A stretch of DNA of 64,000 nt from Salinicoccus hispanicus (GTDB lineage Bacteria > Bacillota > Bacilli > Staphylococcales > Salinicoccaceae), in NCBI RefSeq assembly GCF_009831115.1, contig NZ_WUUK01000005.1, positions 214,520 to 278,519 on the forward strand. The letters run 5' to 3'. The position numbers were made by a program, and so were the translations under genes. The notes beneath the pieces are model-generated. The model was not told the DNA's origin, did no database searches, and saw nothing but the letters and a program-made list of their open reading frames with translations. Shown piece after piece: positions 34,353 through 43,772 of the stretch (position 1 is its first letter; each line of letters starts with the position of its first letter).

Positions 34353-35894
34353 TTAAAATAAGCTGGACATCATTTTTCGAGTGAACTCGCCTTTTTCATC
34401 TCTTCTTTCCTCCGGAAATTCCTGAGGATGCTTTGCTTTCAACTTTTCGAACTGCTCTTCCCGACCAGTTTCAATCAATCTCTGACCGTAATTCTTAAGG
34501 AATCCTTTGGCATGGAAAGGTCCCCCCTCTTTCATAACTGTCCAAAGTGGATCAACATCAAGACCTGCTTTTATCATCGTCGTATCACGCCACTGGTTCA
34601 AATAGTAAGCGCCTTCCATACATACTTCTCTGTGTGCTTCAGCGACATTGTTTTCTTCTCTTGGATCATCCTTTAGATTGAAAAGCATCTCATCATCGAA
34701 TAGATGGTAACCGTCGTGGTATGTTTTCATATAGAGCCAATCACCGAATCTGACGCTACGCTGCGCAACATGTGCACATTGTGAAATCACTAGATAGTCC
34801 CGTCCGGTATCTGCGCCCGTTTTCAAGGAGTCAGCAAAACTGCGACCATCCCAATTTGGAGAAGCTGGCAGATCAAGCATTTCCGCCAATGTAAGCGGCA
34901 GGTCCAGATGATAGTGGAGACCTTCGTCCACTACACCTTCTTGCATTCCTGGCCATTTGATGATCATTGGTATCCGGCATGTCCCATCATCTGCAGTCGC
35001 GTGTTCCCCATAAATGCCAAGCTGTCCCATGTTTTCCCCGTGATCTGCAGAAATGATGATGACGGTGTCTTCCAACACACCCAGTTGCTCAAGATGATCA
35101 ACCAGCATCCCTACGTGTTCATCTACGTAACGGATCCCCGTATCATATCCATCAATCATCTTTCTCAAATCAGCCATCGTCTTTATCTCGCCTGGGCTTC
35201 TTGGGAACTTATCGCTCACCTCGTTGGTATAGGTCATATTGTTATGATCGATTTCGAGCTCATGTACACTATGTGGTCCCACTGCCTGTTGGTGCTTTTC
35301 AAGCGTTTCTTCGTTGGCCCATGATGGCAATTCAGTATTTTCGAATGGATTTCCGAAACTCTCAGGTGCCCGGTAAGGCGTATGTGCATCCCAATAGTTG
35401 ATGTAAAGGAACCAATCGTCGTCTTTACCATTCTTGTCCAACCAGTCTTTAGCTACAGGTGTCACCTGCTCAGCAGATTCCATACCAAATCCACCTGTGT
35501 TGAAAATTTCATTGAAACCCGCATAGAAATTGTACGTTCCATGTCTTTGTGGAAAAGGACTGATCAACGCTGTATTCAACCCCGCGCCAAGCTGTAGGAA
35601 CGAAGGGAGTGACCCACCGACGGATAGATCTGAAAATAGGTTTCTGCTCTCCCCTTCATGTCTCATGTCACCGGCAGTACCGCCATGTCCGACAAGACCA
35701 TTGCGCAGGCCGAACTGTCCGGACATCAGAGCGGTGCGTGAAGGGGCGCAAGGGGCATCGGAAGTATAGTAGTTGTTGAACTGGACCCCTTGCTCTGCAA
35801 TCTTATCGATATTTGGAGAGGTGTCTCGTTCATATCCGTAACTCCCTAAGTGACGTGGACTTACAGAGTCTAGATCTAGAAATAAAACTTTCAC
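34353..35894 (-). CDS. Type I (formylglycine) sulfatase
   Basis: A 513-residue sulfatase of the alkaline-phosphatase superfamily. The maturation motif is C49-A-P-S-R in DAPCAPSRTALMSG, so the Cys is converted to formylglycine. Metal ligands include LDLDSVSPRHLG at the N-terminus and IISADHGENMGQLG in the middle. It has no signal peptide, which points to intracellular desulfation of imported sugars. The start is GTG 35894, since AAGGAG lies 8 nt upstream and inside the longer frame. The maturase is encoded at 38873-39838. The substrate is unknown. Confidence 0.93.
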   Translation of the reverse strand: MKVLFLDLDSVSPRHLGSYGYERDTSPNIDKIAEQGVQFNNYYTSDAPCAPSRTALMSGQFGLRNGLVGHGGTAGDMRHEGESRNLFSDLSVGGSLPSFLQLGAGLNTALISPFPQRHGTYNFYAGFNEIFNTGGFGMESAEQVTPVAKDWLDKNGKDDDWFLYINYWDAHTPYRAPESFGNPFENTELPSWANEETLEKHQQAVGPHSVHELEIDHNNMTYTNEVSDKFPRSPGEIKTMADLRKMIDGYDTGIRYVDEHVGMLVDHLEQLGVLEDTVIIISADHGENMGQLGIYGEHATADDGTCRIPMIIKWPGMQEGVVDEGLHYHLDLPLTLAEMLDLPASPNWDGRSFADSLKTGADTGRDYLVISQCAHVAQRSVRFGDWLYMKTYHDGYHLFDDEMLFNLKDDPREENNVAEAHREVCMEGAYYLNQWRDTTMIKAGLDVDPLWTVMKEGGPFHAKGFLKNYGQRLIETGREEQFEKLKAKHPQEFPEERRDEKGEFTRKMMSSLF

Positions 35895-35967
35895 GTATAT
35901 CGCTCCTTGTATTTTCAAATTATGTTTCTTATCGTTTAAATCTTTAAAATCTATAGTAAGACACTCT

Positions 35968-37332
35968 TTAATTTTTTGCCGTTACTTCCTCAATTTCTCC
36001 ATTTCTCTCTTTCAAGTCAGCTACGATTTGAGGATGCATTTTATCCAGTTTATAGAATTGAAGTAGGATCAGTACCAGGGTGAAACTGATTACAGGAAAC
36101 CAGATATAGCTGAACTCGATGGCGCTCAAAGCAGAAGCAGACTGCGAATCAGCATTAGGCACATAATTACCGAATGCAAGCATCCATGCACCTGCTGCTC
36201 CGCCAATACCCATACCGAACTTTGCTGCGAAAGTAGAACCAGAGTATAGAAGACCATTTGCTCTTACTCCAGATTTCCATTCGCCGTAATCGATAGTATC
36301 AGCAATGAGGGAGAACAATAGACTTGGAATTAGACCGAGTCCAATACTTCCGATACCCACACCCAAATAAAGCAGCGGGATAGATGAAAGCAAGGTAGCG
36401 CCATAGATGATGAGGGATCCGATGATACCTATGATGATACCCAACTGCATTGTTCCTTTTCCACCAAATCGTTTTGTAAAGAAGGGAATGAGTAGAAGTG
36501 CAACAATCGTTAAATAGTTCAGACCCATTACAATTGGTACAATATCTTGCCTTCCAAAATTGTATTGGACGAAATAAACAGTGGATTGATTTCTTATAAT
36601 GAAGATGAAAAAGAATGCCATCTTCGAAATGAAAATGATCAACCAAGGTAGATTGAAAGCTCTCATACCTTCTTTAAGAGGGACAACTTCTTGAGTTTTA
36701 TAATATTGTCTCTCAGTCGTATTTTTGAAAGCATTGATGAACATTGGTATCGCAATGATTCCAAAGAGAGTCATCGTAAGTGCAAATCCTCTTGCTTCGT
36801 TGCCATCTCCAAAGAAAGAGACTAACGGCAATGTGAAAACAGAGACTATAAACCCACCGATTTGCCCAAAAATCAATCGAATGGAAGTAACTTCGTGTCT
36901 TTCCTGAGGGTTATTAGACATACTTGGCAACATCGCAGATAGAGGAATATTGATAAATGTATATGCAAGCCCCAGAAGTATGTATGTTGAATACGCGTAC
37001 CATATTTTACCTTCTGTACTTAAATCCGGTGTGAGGAACGCGATGACACCCAGAATGGCGAAAGGCAGACACATCCATAGAAAGTAAGGTCTGAATTTTC
37101 CCCATTTCGTACTTGTTCGATCGATGACATACCCTGCAAAAAGATCGGTACCAGCATCAAGAAACCTTACAATGAGAAACAGTGTCCCCACGACACCGGC
37201 ACCGATTCCGAAGACATCAGTATAAAAGTAAAGTAAATAAGTGGATACCATAACAAAAATTAAGTTGGAAGCAGTATCCGCCAACCCATAACTGATCCGT
37301 TCCTTCCAAGGAACCTGATCTACCTTAAACAT
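35968..37332 (-). CDS. GPH-family sugar:cation symporter
   Basis: A 454-residue, 12-helix transporter of the glycoside-pentoside-hexuronide family (MelB/XylP/UidB). SYGLADTASNLIFVMVSTYLL (its GLADTASN core), FLDAGTDLFAGYVIDRT-type MelB cation-site motif (FLDAGTDLFAGY), and SALSAIEFSYIW are seen. It should import the glycoside or uronide whose sulfate and linkage the next two genes remove. The start ATG 37332 has AGGTGG 6 nt before it. It is the first gene of the minus-strand operon. Confidence 0.92.
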   Translation of the reverse strand: MFKVDQVPWKERISYGLADTASNLIFVMVSTYLLYFYTDVFGIGAGVVGTLFLIVRFLDAGTDLFAGYVIDRTSTKWGKFRPYFLWMCLPFAILGVIAFLTPDLSTEGKIWYAYSTYILLGLAYTFINIPLSAMLPSMSNNPQERHEVTSIRLIFGQIGGFIVSVFTLPLVSFFGDGNEARGFALTMTLFGIIAIPMFINAFKNTTERQYYKTQEVVPLKEGMRAFNLPWLIIFISKMAFFFIFIIRNQSTVYFVQYNFGRQDIVPIVMGLNYLTIVALLLIPFFTKRFGGKGTMQLGIIIGIIGSLIIYGATLLSSIPLLYLGVGIGSIGLGLIPSLLFSLIADTIDYGEWKSGVRANGLLYSGSTFAAKFGMGIGGAAGAWMLAFGNYVPNADSQSASALSAIEFSYIWFPVISFTLVLILLQFYKLDKMHPQIVADLKERNGEIEEVTAKN

Positions 37333-37356
37333 AGAATTCCACCTGACATTCATATT

Positions 37357-37383
37357 TGTAAAGCGTTTTCGTAAGCGCTTTCT
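37357..37383. promoter_or_regulatory. cre-like / LacI-type operator upstream of the symporter
   Basis: AAAGCG...AGCGCTTT lies within this stretch. On the minus strand AGAAAGCGCTTACG matches 12 of 14 positions of the CcpA cre consensus TGWAANCGNTNWCA. It is about 25 bp upstream of the symporter start, which suggests carbon catabolite control. Confidence 0.45.
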
Positions 37384-37522
37384 AAAATATAAAGGGTTTT
37401 AACTATTTTATGTGTCTATATATCAATATTTTTAGTAATATATTAATATTAAATAATGAAAATATTAAAAATTTTGTGAGCAGCATCTCAACTGATAAAC
37501 TATAAATATAGGAGGGATTAAA

Positions 37523-38740
37523 ATAGAACAGAATGCAGATAAACTTGAATACATTAGCAGAGTGTTCTTTGAGATCCATCGGATTCCAGTCTTCTTCATG
37601 AACTTTGATCAAGAGATAATTGTTGAATTCTCTTTCAACTATGATAAAAATCCTTTCTACCCTTCTAAATCCGAGATGTTGAAGAAGATCTATGAACAAA
37701 CCAAAATCGACGGCCCCTCCATCCAGAGTACTGTTTATATGGAGAAGTTTATAACCCTCCCTTACATTAGTAACGGTACAGTAGAAGGGATATTCATTAT
37801 TGGGCCTTACCTGGACATTGATACAAAAAAAGAAAGTATTATGAGAAAGATCTCAAGTAACAGACAAAATAGTGAAATCGAAAACTATCTAAAATCTCTT
37901 GTAAGATTGGATGGGACTAAAGATTTCTATATTCTTATGCAACTGTACTACATGATTCATAATGAACAGATTGAATTGCATGATATCATCCACAACAAGA
38001 ATCATATCAAAATAGAAGAACTGCAAGCGCCTGATCTGGCGATTTCCAAAGGTAGAAGAGAATTTTCCCTCCATCATACTCAGCTTTATGAGAGAAAGTT
38101 TCTTCAGGCTGTACAAAAAGGTGATGCTCAGACTGCAATAAAGGAATTTCGGTCAACTCCCGAGTCAGGTAAGATAGGGGTCTTATCAAAGGGTAATCTG
38201 CTACGTGGTAGAAAGAATTTGGGAATTGTCATCATCGCTCTGATGACACGAGAAGTAATGAAAAACGGCGTGCATAATGAAGTTGCTTATACGTTGAGCG
38301 ATCTACATATACAGAATTTGGAGGAGTTGGATTCACAAGAGAAGGTCGATCATGCGTTGGAGACAGCCATCATCGATTTCACATCTCAAGTCGCAAAGAA
38401 AACAAGAATTCAATATTCGACCATTATCAATCAATGTGTGAGCTATGTCTTTAAAAATCTATATGATGATCTTACACTTGGCAAACTGGCAGAAATAGTG
38501 AATGTACACCCAAATTATTTATCTGCATTATTCAAAAAAGAAACCGGTATCAACTTGAAAGACTATATTCAGGAAGCAAAAGTAGAAGAATCAAAACTGC
38601 TGATTACTTCCTCAGATTACTCTCTATTGGAGATTTCAACGTTGCTCAACTTCCACGATCAAAGCTACTTTACAAGGGTATTCAAGAAACATACCGGATT
38701 GACTCCCAAGAAGTTTCGCAATGCCTACTCTATTCTATAA
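37523..38740 (+). CDS. AraC-family transcriptional regulator
   Basis: About 405 residues. The C-terminal 100 residues form the double helix-turn-helix (LTLGKLAEIVNVHPNYLSALFK, core KLAEIVNVHPNYLSALF, and SLLEISTLLNFHDQSYFTRV, then FKKHTGLTPKKFR). The N-terminal sensor half (FFEIHRIPVFF...) is not recognised. The start is unclear: GGAGGG (37511-37516) is followed 6 nt later by ATA 37523, with no ATG, GTG or TTG in frame until GTG 37562, which has no ribosome site. Divergent from the symporter operon, it is the likely activator of the locus. Confidence 0.85.
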   Translation: MEQNADKLEYISRVFFEIHRIPVFFMNFDQEIIVEFSFNYDKNPFYPSKSEMLKKIYEQTKIDGPSIQSTVYMEKFITLPYISNGTVEGIFIIGPYLDIDTKKESIMRKISSNRQNSEIENYLKSLVRLDGTKDFYILMQLYYMIHNEQIELHDIIHNKNHIKIEELQAPDLAISKGRREFSLHHTQLYERKFLQAVQKGDAQTAIKEFRSTPESGKIGVLSKGNLLRGRKNLGIVIIALMTREVMKNGVHNEVAYTLSDLHIQNLEELDSQEKVDHALETAIIDFTSQVAKKTRIQYSTIINQCVSYVFKNLYDDLTLGKLAEIVNVHPNYLSALFKKETGINLKDYIQEAKVEESKLLITSSDYSLLEISTLLNFHDQSYFTRVFKKHTGLTPKKFRNAYSIL

Positions 38741-38780
38741 TTTGAGCGACAGTGGTCTATACAGTAATAAAATATGTAAA

Positions 38781-38833
38781 TATCCCTGAAGAAAGTAGGA
38801 GGTAACCTAATTTCTTCAGGGATAAGTTTTTTA
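38781..38833 (+). terminator. Terminator of the AraC regulator gene
   Basis: A 14-bp stem TATCCCTGAAGAAA (38781-38794) / TTTCTTCAGGGATA (38811-38824), then AGTTTTTT. Confidence 0.85.
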
Positions 38834-38872
38834 TTATATTACGCTTTTTACTAATTCAAAATGGAAATCTCA

Positions 38873-39838
38873 CTAGTCGTTTGCTGACACCACACAACGA
38901 AAACCAATGTTGCCAGCAGAACTGTCCATAGTATTGGAACTTCTCGCTGCCACTCTGTATCGATTGCAGTATGAATGATGGCAGAGGTAGGAGCCCCCAC
39001 GCATTACTTTTGCTTTTCCCTCCGTCGGACCGGTCGGGTTGACGGCAGAACGTTGATGGTTGTTTTTAGCAAACCAATCCGAGCACCATTCCCATACGTT
39101 TCCCGCTACATTATGTAGACCGTAGCCATTTGGTGGAAATGACTGGGCCGGTGCAGTACTCATAAAGCCATCTTCCAACGTATTCTCTTTTGGAAAAGCT
39201 CCTTGCCATATATTACAGTAGTGTACTCCGTCTGGAGTAAGTTCATCTCCCCAAGGAAACTTCTTTTGTTCCAAACCACCTCGGGCGGCCATCTCCCACT
39301 CTGCTTCAGTCGGCAACCTTTTTCCAGCCCATTTGCAGAATGCTGCAGCATCATTCCAAGAGACATGAATAACCGGATGGTCCATTCGATCTTCGATAGA
39401 AGAGCCTTGCCCTTCCGGTTGGTACCAATACACCTCTTCTGCAGCATACCACCAGGGAATACCTGGCAGCTGCTGCACTGTCGGTTCATAGTTTTCAGGA
39501 AGCAGTTTATAGAATATGAAAGACCACCCGAAAGATTCAGCTTCTGTTCTGTATCCTGTTTCCTCGACAAATTGCGTGAACTCCCGATTTGTCACTGTAT
39601 GGGCATCCATGTAGAAGGATGATACTTCCACACTTCTTATGGGCCCTTCGCCATCAGACTTGAATCCTTCTCCATCCTCTGTACCCATAAGAAAACTTCC
39701 TCCAGGGATACGCACCATCTTGGATTCAAAACGGATATCGCTCCTTTGGGATATATCCTGTTTCTCCTGCTCTGCTTTTTTTATAGTACTATTTTGCATC
39801 ATCTCTCGGCTACCTGAACAACAAGACTGATTCTTCAT
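38873..39838 (-). CDS. Formylglycine-generating enzyme (sulfatase maturase)
   Basis: A 321-residue FGE/SUMF1-type protein. MVRIPGGSFLMGTEDGEG opens the domain, GKRLPTEAEWEMAARGG and GNVWEWCSDWF are the standard signatures, and RGGSYLCHHSYCNRYR carries the two copper-binding active Cys (C-x4-C). The N-terminal SCCSGSR is also common in bacterial FGE. It oxidises the sulfatase Cys to formylglycine in the cytoplasm. ATG 39838 is used, with AAGGAAG upstream. It partners with the sulfatase 3 kb away. Confidence 0.94.
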   Translation of the reverse strand: MKNQSCCSGSREMMQNSTIKKAEQEKQDISQRSDIRFESKMVRIPGGSFLMGTEDGEGFKSDGEGPIRSVEVSSFYMDAHTVTNREFTQFVEETGYRTEAESFGWSFIFYKLLPENYEPTVQQLPGIPWWYAAEEVYWYQPEGQGSSIEDRMDHPVIHVSWNDAAAFCKWAGKRLPTEAEWEMAARGGLEQKKFPWGDELTPDGVHYCNIWQGAFPKENTLEDGFMSTAPAQSFPPNGYGLHNVAGNVWEWCSDWFAKNNHQRSAVNPTGPTEGKAKVMRGGSYLCHHSYCNRYRVAARSSNTMDSSAGNIGFRCVVSAND

Positions 39839-39993
39839 AGAGCATAGCTTCCTTTCCAAACTAATTATATCCGCAGATATGAATATGTAATTATTTTAGA
39901 TTCTAACATGAAAAAGAAAAATATGGTGTGATATCTAAGGTATTTATGGATACTCAGATAGTGTCCATATGAACAGCATAGAAGTTCATAATT

Positions 39994-40027
39994 AAAAAGC
40001 CCCTCATCAGTTCAATGAACTGATGAG
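39994..40027 (-). terminator. Terminator behind the GH3 vestige
   Basis: CTCATCAGTTCA / TGAACTGATGAG, 12 bp, followed on the minus strand by GGGGCTTTTTAA. Confidence 0.82.
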
Positions 40028-40030
40028 AGA

Positions 40031-40127
40031 CTAATGAAATCTATTTCCTACATCAGTCCCGGATAACATTTCGACTTTTTCTTTCAAAGTCATTTGACTC
40101 AATATGTCTTTGATTTTTTACGGACAT
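40031..40127 (-). pseudogene. Vestige of a second GH3 gene (5' end only)
   Basis: Read on the minus strand from ATG 40127 (AGGAGG upstream), one frameshift near codon 4 restores KIKDILSQMTLKEKVEMLSG, which lines up with KIKEILSQMTLEEKVEMCSG at the start of the intact GH3. The frame then ends at 40031, just before a good terminator. The rest of the gene is gone: a deletion joined the 5' end to the 3' flank, or a partial duplication occurred. Apart from this, the gap 39839-40331 shows only a weak hairpin near 40302. Confidence 0.75.
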
Positions 40128-40331
40128 CAAAATTCCTCCTATGTTCTGCTTCAAATGATGCTTCTACCTTAGCATAGATGATACTGCTTCTTCATATGAA
40201 ACACTTTGGAACGAGATGTCTCTATGACACTGGAGGTATATAGGGATTTTCCATCAAATTTTTTATAACTGCTCGAGTATTGAGAAAGAATTTTATCAAA
40301 TATAGCATGTGAACCCTGCTATGGTTTACCC

Positions 40332-40625
40332 CTAACTTCCTTTGCTTTTAAAAAACTTTGATGCGACCCAGATTGGCGAAATCAGATATGCTCCAATTAA
40401 GGAATTACTGGCAACAAAAACATTTTTGTCTTTCGTTGCTTCCCCTGCTTCCAGACTGACTAGAGGTAAAGTGAAGATTGAAATGAAAAAGTAGATGGTA
40501 AGTAGAATATAGGGGAAACCCAAGTAACTGCCGTTATAAAATATGTTGTCAATGATAACTATATAGAAAGCAAAAAAGAAAATACCAATGATCAAACTGA
40601 GTATTTTCATGATTCGATCCTCCAT
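40332..40625 (-). CDS. Small integral membrane protein, 97 aa
   Basis: Three hydrophobic helices: KILSLIIGIFFFAFYIVII, YILLTIYFFISIFTLPLV, and SLIGAYLISPIWVASKFF. The last ends in SKGS. ATG 40625 is preferred (GAGGAG about 9 nt upstream) over the longer frame. No family is recognised. Base composition is AT-rich, like the sulfatase block it follows. Confidence 0.7.
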   Translation of the reverse strand: MEDRIMKILSLIIGIFFFAFYIVIIDNIFYNGSYLGFPYILLTIYFFISIFTLPLVSLEAGEATKDKNVFVASNSLIGAYLISPIWVASKFFKSKGS

Positions 40626-40764
40626 TTTTACATCTCCTCTATTTCTGACCTTATCTAAATTCAAATAGACAATCCTATAAATGTAAATTGAATAAGCATT
40701 CTAGAACACCAAAAAAGTAAGACAGATTCCACGAGTTTCAGCAGCATCATAAAAAGCTGTACAC

Positions 40765-40801
40765 AAAAAATATGACAGGGTCTCCTAAGAGCCCTGTCAT
40801 A
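40765..40801 (-). terminator. Terminator of groESL
   Basis: TATGACAGGG (40771-40780) / CCCTGTCATA (40792-40801), followed on the minus strand by TTTTTTG. Confidence 0.85.
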
Positions 40802-40820
40802 TCCGTACTTATTAAAATAA

Positions 40821-42449
<1,629 letters not shown>

Positions 42450-42512
42450 TTACAATCATTCCTCCTATACAAATCTAAATCTAATGGATTGCGCTTATTT
42501 TATTGGATGCGA

Positions 42513-42797
42513 TTATTCGATTACAGCCAGAATGTCGGAATCTGCGAGAATCAAATAGTCCTGATCATCATGTCTGATTTCAGTACCAGCAAATTTGGAA
42601 TAGACGACACGATCGCCCTCTTTGACTTCAACTTCAGCGCGTTTGCCATTTTCCAATACTTTTCCTGAGCCAACTGCCACCACAGTTCCTTCTTGTGGTT
42701 TTTCCTTTGCGGATTCAGTCAGGATGATACCGCTCTTTGTCTTTTCTTCCTTTTGAGTCAGATCAATGACGACTCTGTTGCCTAATGGTTTCAACAC
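42513..42797 (-). CDS. groES: Co-chaperonin GroES (Hsp10)
   Basis: 94 residues, the usual length. [12 protein letters not shown] at the start, the mobile loop [21 protein letters not shown], and the [14 protein letters not shown] end are typical. The start is GTG 42797 with AAAGGAGG upstream; the frame is open further 5' into the CIRCE region but this is non-coding. Confidence 0.97.
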   Translation of the reverse strand: MLKPLGNRVVIDLTQKEEKTKSGIILTESAKEKPQEGTVVAVGSGKVLENGKRAEVEVKEGDRVVYSKFAGTEIRHDDQDYLILADSDILAVIE

Positions 42798-42835
42798 GTG
42801 AAAACCCTCCTTTAATAGTACAAATATCATTAGAT

Positions 42836-42862
42836 TTAGCACTCATACATTCGAAGTGCTAA
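42836..42862. promoter_or_regulatory. CIRCE element (HrcA operator) of groESL
   Basis: TTAGCACTC-N9-AAGTGCTAA, the 9-9-9 CIRCE inverted repeat with one change from the GAGTGCTAA consensus. It lies 38 bp upstream of the groES start. Confidence 0.93.
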
Positions 42863-42874
42863 CAATTAAATAAT

Positions 42875-42891
42875 AATCAAAGTTGGTCAAT
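42875..42891. promoter_or_regulatory. CtsR-like heptad repeat overlapping the groESL -35 region
   Basis: AATCAAA-GTT-GGTCAAT is one mismatch per half from the CtsR box (A/G)GTCAAA-NNN-(A/G)GTCAAA. The groESL -35 (minus strand TTGACC, 42890-42885) lies within it. Dual HrcA/CtsR control of groESL is known in staphylococci. Confidence 0.5.
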
Positions 42892-42970
42892 ATTGCAAGT
42901 GATATCTATTTGCTTTAATCACATTAATTTTTAGGGTAGAATAGCTGTATTGGAAAATGGGGGGTTTATT

Positions 42971-43723
42971 TTGAGAAAGTTATACAGCGCTTTAATCATC
43001 GTCGTATTCATTGCAGTCCAGCTTGCTGTACTGCCGGTTTCTATTGTCCTTGCCTTCACCAACCCTTCGATTACCGAGGCGGAACTGCTGGATCAGGTCA
43101 TGCCATATCAGGCAGCTGCTTTTGCGATCGGTGTCATCGTCGTCATCATAATCGGGCGGCTGCATAAGAATAAAAACCGCATCGAACGCGGACCGCAGTC
43201 GGATATACCTGTAACAATCGCCTGGGTGGTCGGTGGTGTTGTTCTTGCCTACGGTTCACAGATTGTTGCCGGACTTGTCAATGTGCATGTTCTCGGCAAT
43301 CCGATAGAGAGTGAAAACACGAACAGCATCATAGAAATGATAGAATCTGCACCATTCATGATTCTCGTTGTGGCGCTCCTCGGTCCGATACTTGAGGAAT
43401 ACGTATTCCGCCGGGCCATCTTTGCTGAGATATATGAAATGATTCCAGGTGCCAGAATCATCGGCTTTCTCGTCGCCGGGCTGATCAGTGGACTCATCTT
43501 TGCGCTTGCCCACTGGGATCTTACGCACATTCTCATCTACGTTACCATGGCCTATACATTCAGCTTCCTGTATGTCATGAGCGGCAGGCTGCTTGTCCCG
43601 ATACTCGTCCATATGCTGATGAACGGACTCGTTGTCCTGCTCCAGGTGATGTTCAAGGACTATATCGAACAGCTTGAGCAGATACGGGATACGGCAGGTA
43701 CAATACTGCGTCTGATGTTCTAG
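42971..43723 (+). CDS. CPBP-family intramembrane metalloprotease (MroQ-like)
   Basis: A 250-residue membrane protein with about seven helices and the Abi/CPBP motifs LEEYVFRRAIF (Glu-Glu and Arg), FALAHW (His) and HMLMN (His, Asn). The start is TTG 42971, with GGGGGG 7 nt upstream. In staphylococci mroQ sits beside groES, divergent from it, and its product acts on the Agr peptide system; the position here is the same. No agr genes are in this window, so the substrate is open. Confidence 0.88.
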   Translation: MRKLYSALIIVVFIAVQLAVLPVSIVLAFTNPSITEAELLDQVMPYQAAAFAIGVIVVIIIGRLHKNKNRIERGPQSDIPVTIAWVVGGVVLAYGSQIVAGLVNVHVLGNPIESENTNSIIEMIESAPFMILVVALLGPILEEYVFRRAIFAEIYEMIPGARIIGFLVAGLISGLIFALAHWDLTHILIYVTMAYTFSFLYVMSGRLLVPILVHMLMNGLVVLLQVMFKDYIEQLEQIRDTAGTILRLMF

Positions 43724-43735
43724 CCCTATAGATTG

Positions 43736-43771
43736 AAAAATGCATCCGGAGATATCTCCGGATGCATTTTT
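43736..43771. terminator. Bidirectional terminator, CPBP protease / subtilase
   Basis: A perfect 36-bp palindrome (18-bp arms) with T runs on both strands. Confidence 0.9.
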
Positions 43772-43772
43772 A

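Noticed and set aside
43736..43771. Perfect 36-bp palindrome considered as an operator
   Set aside because: It lies between two convergent stops and has T runs on both sides, so it is a bidirectional terminator.
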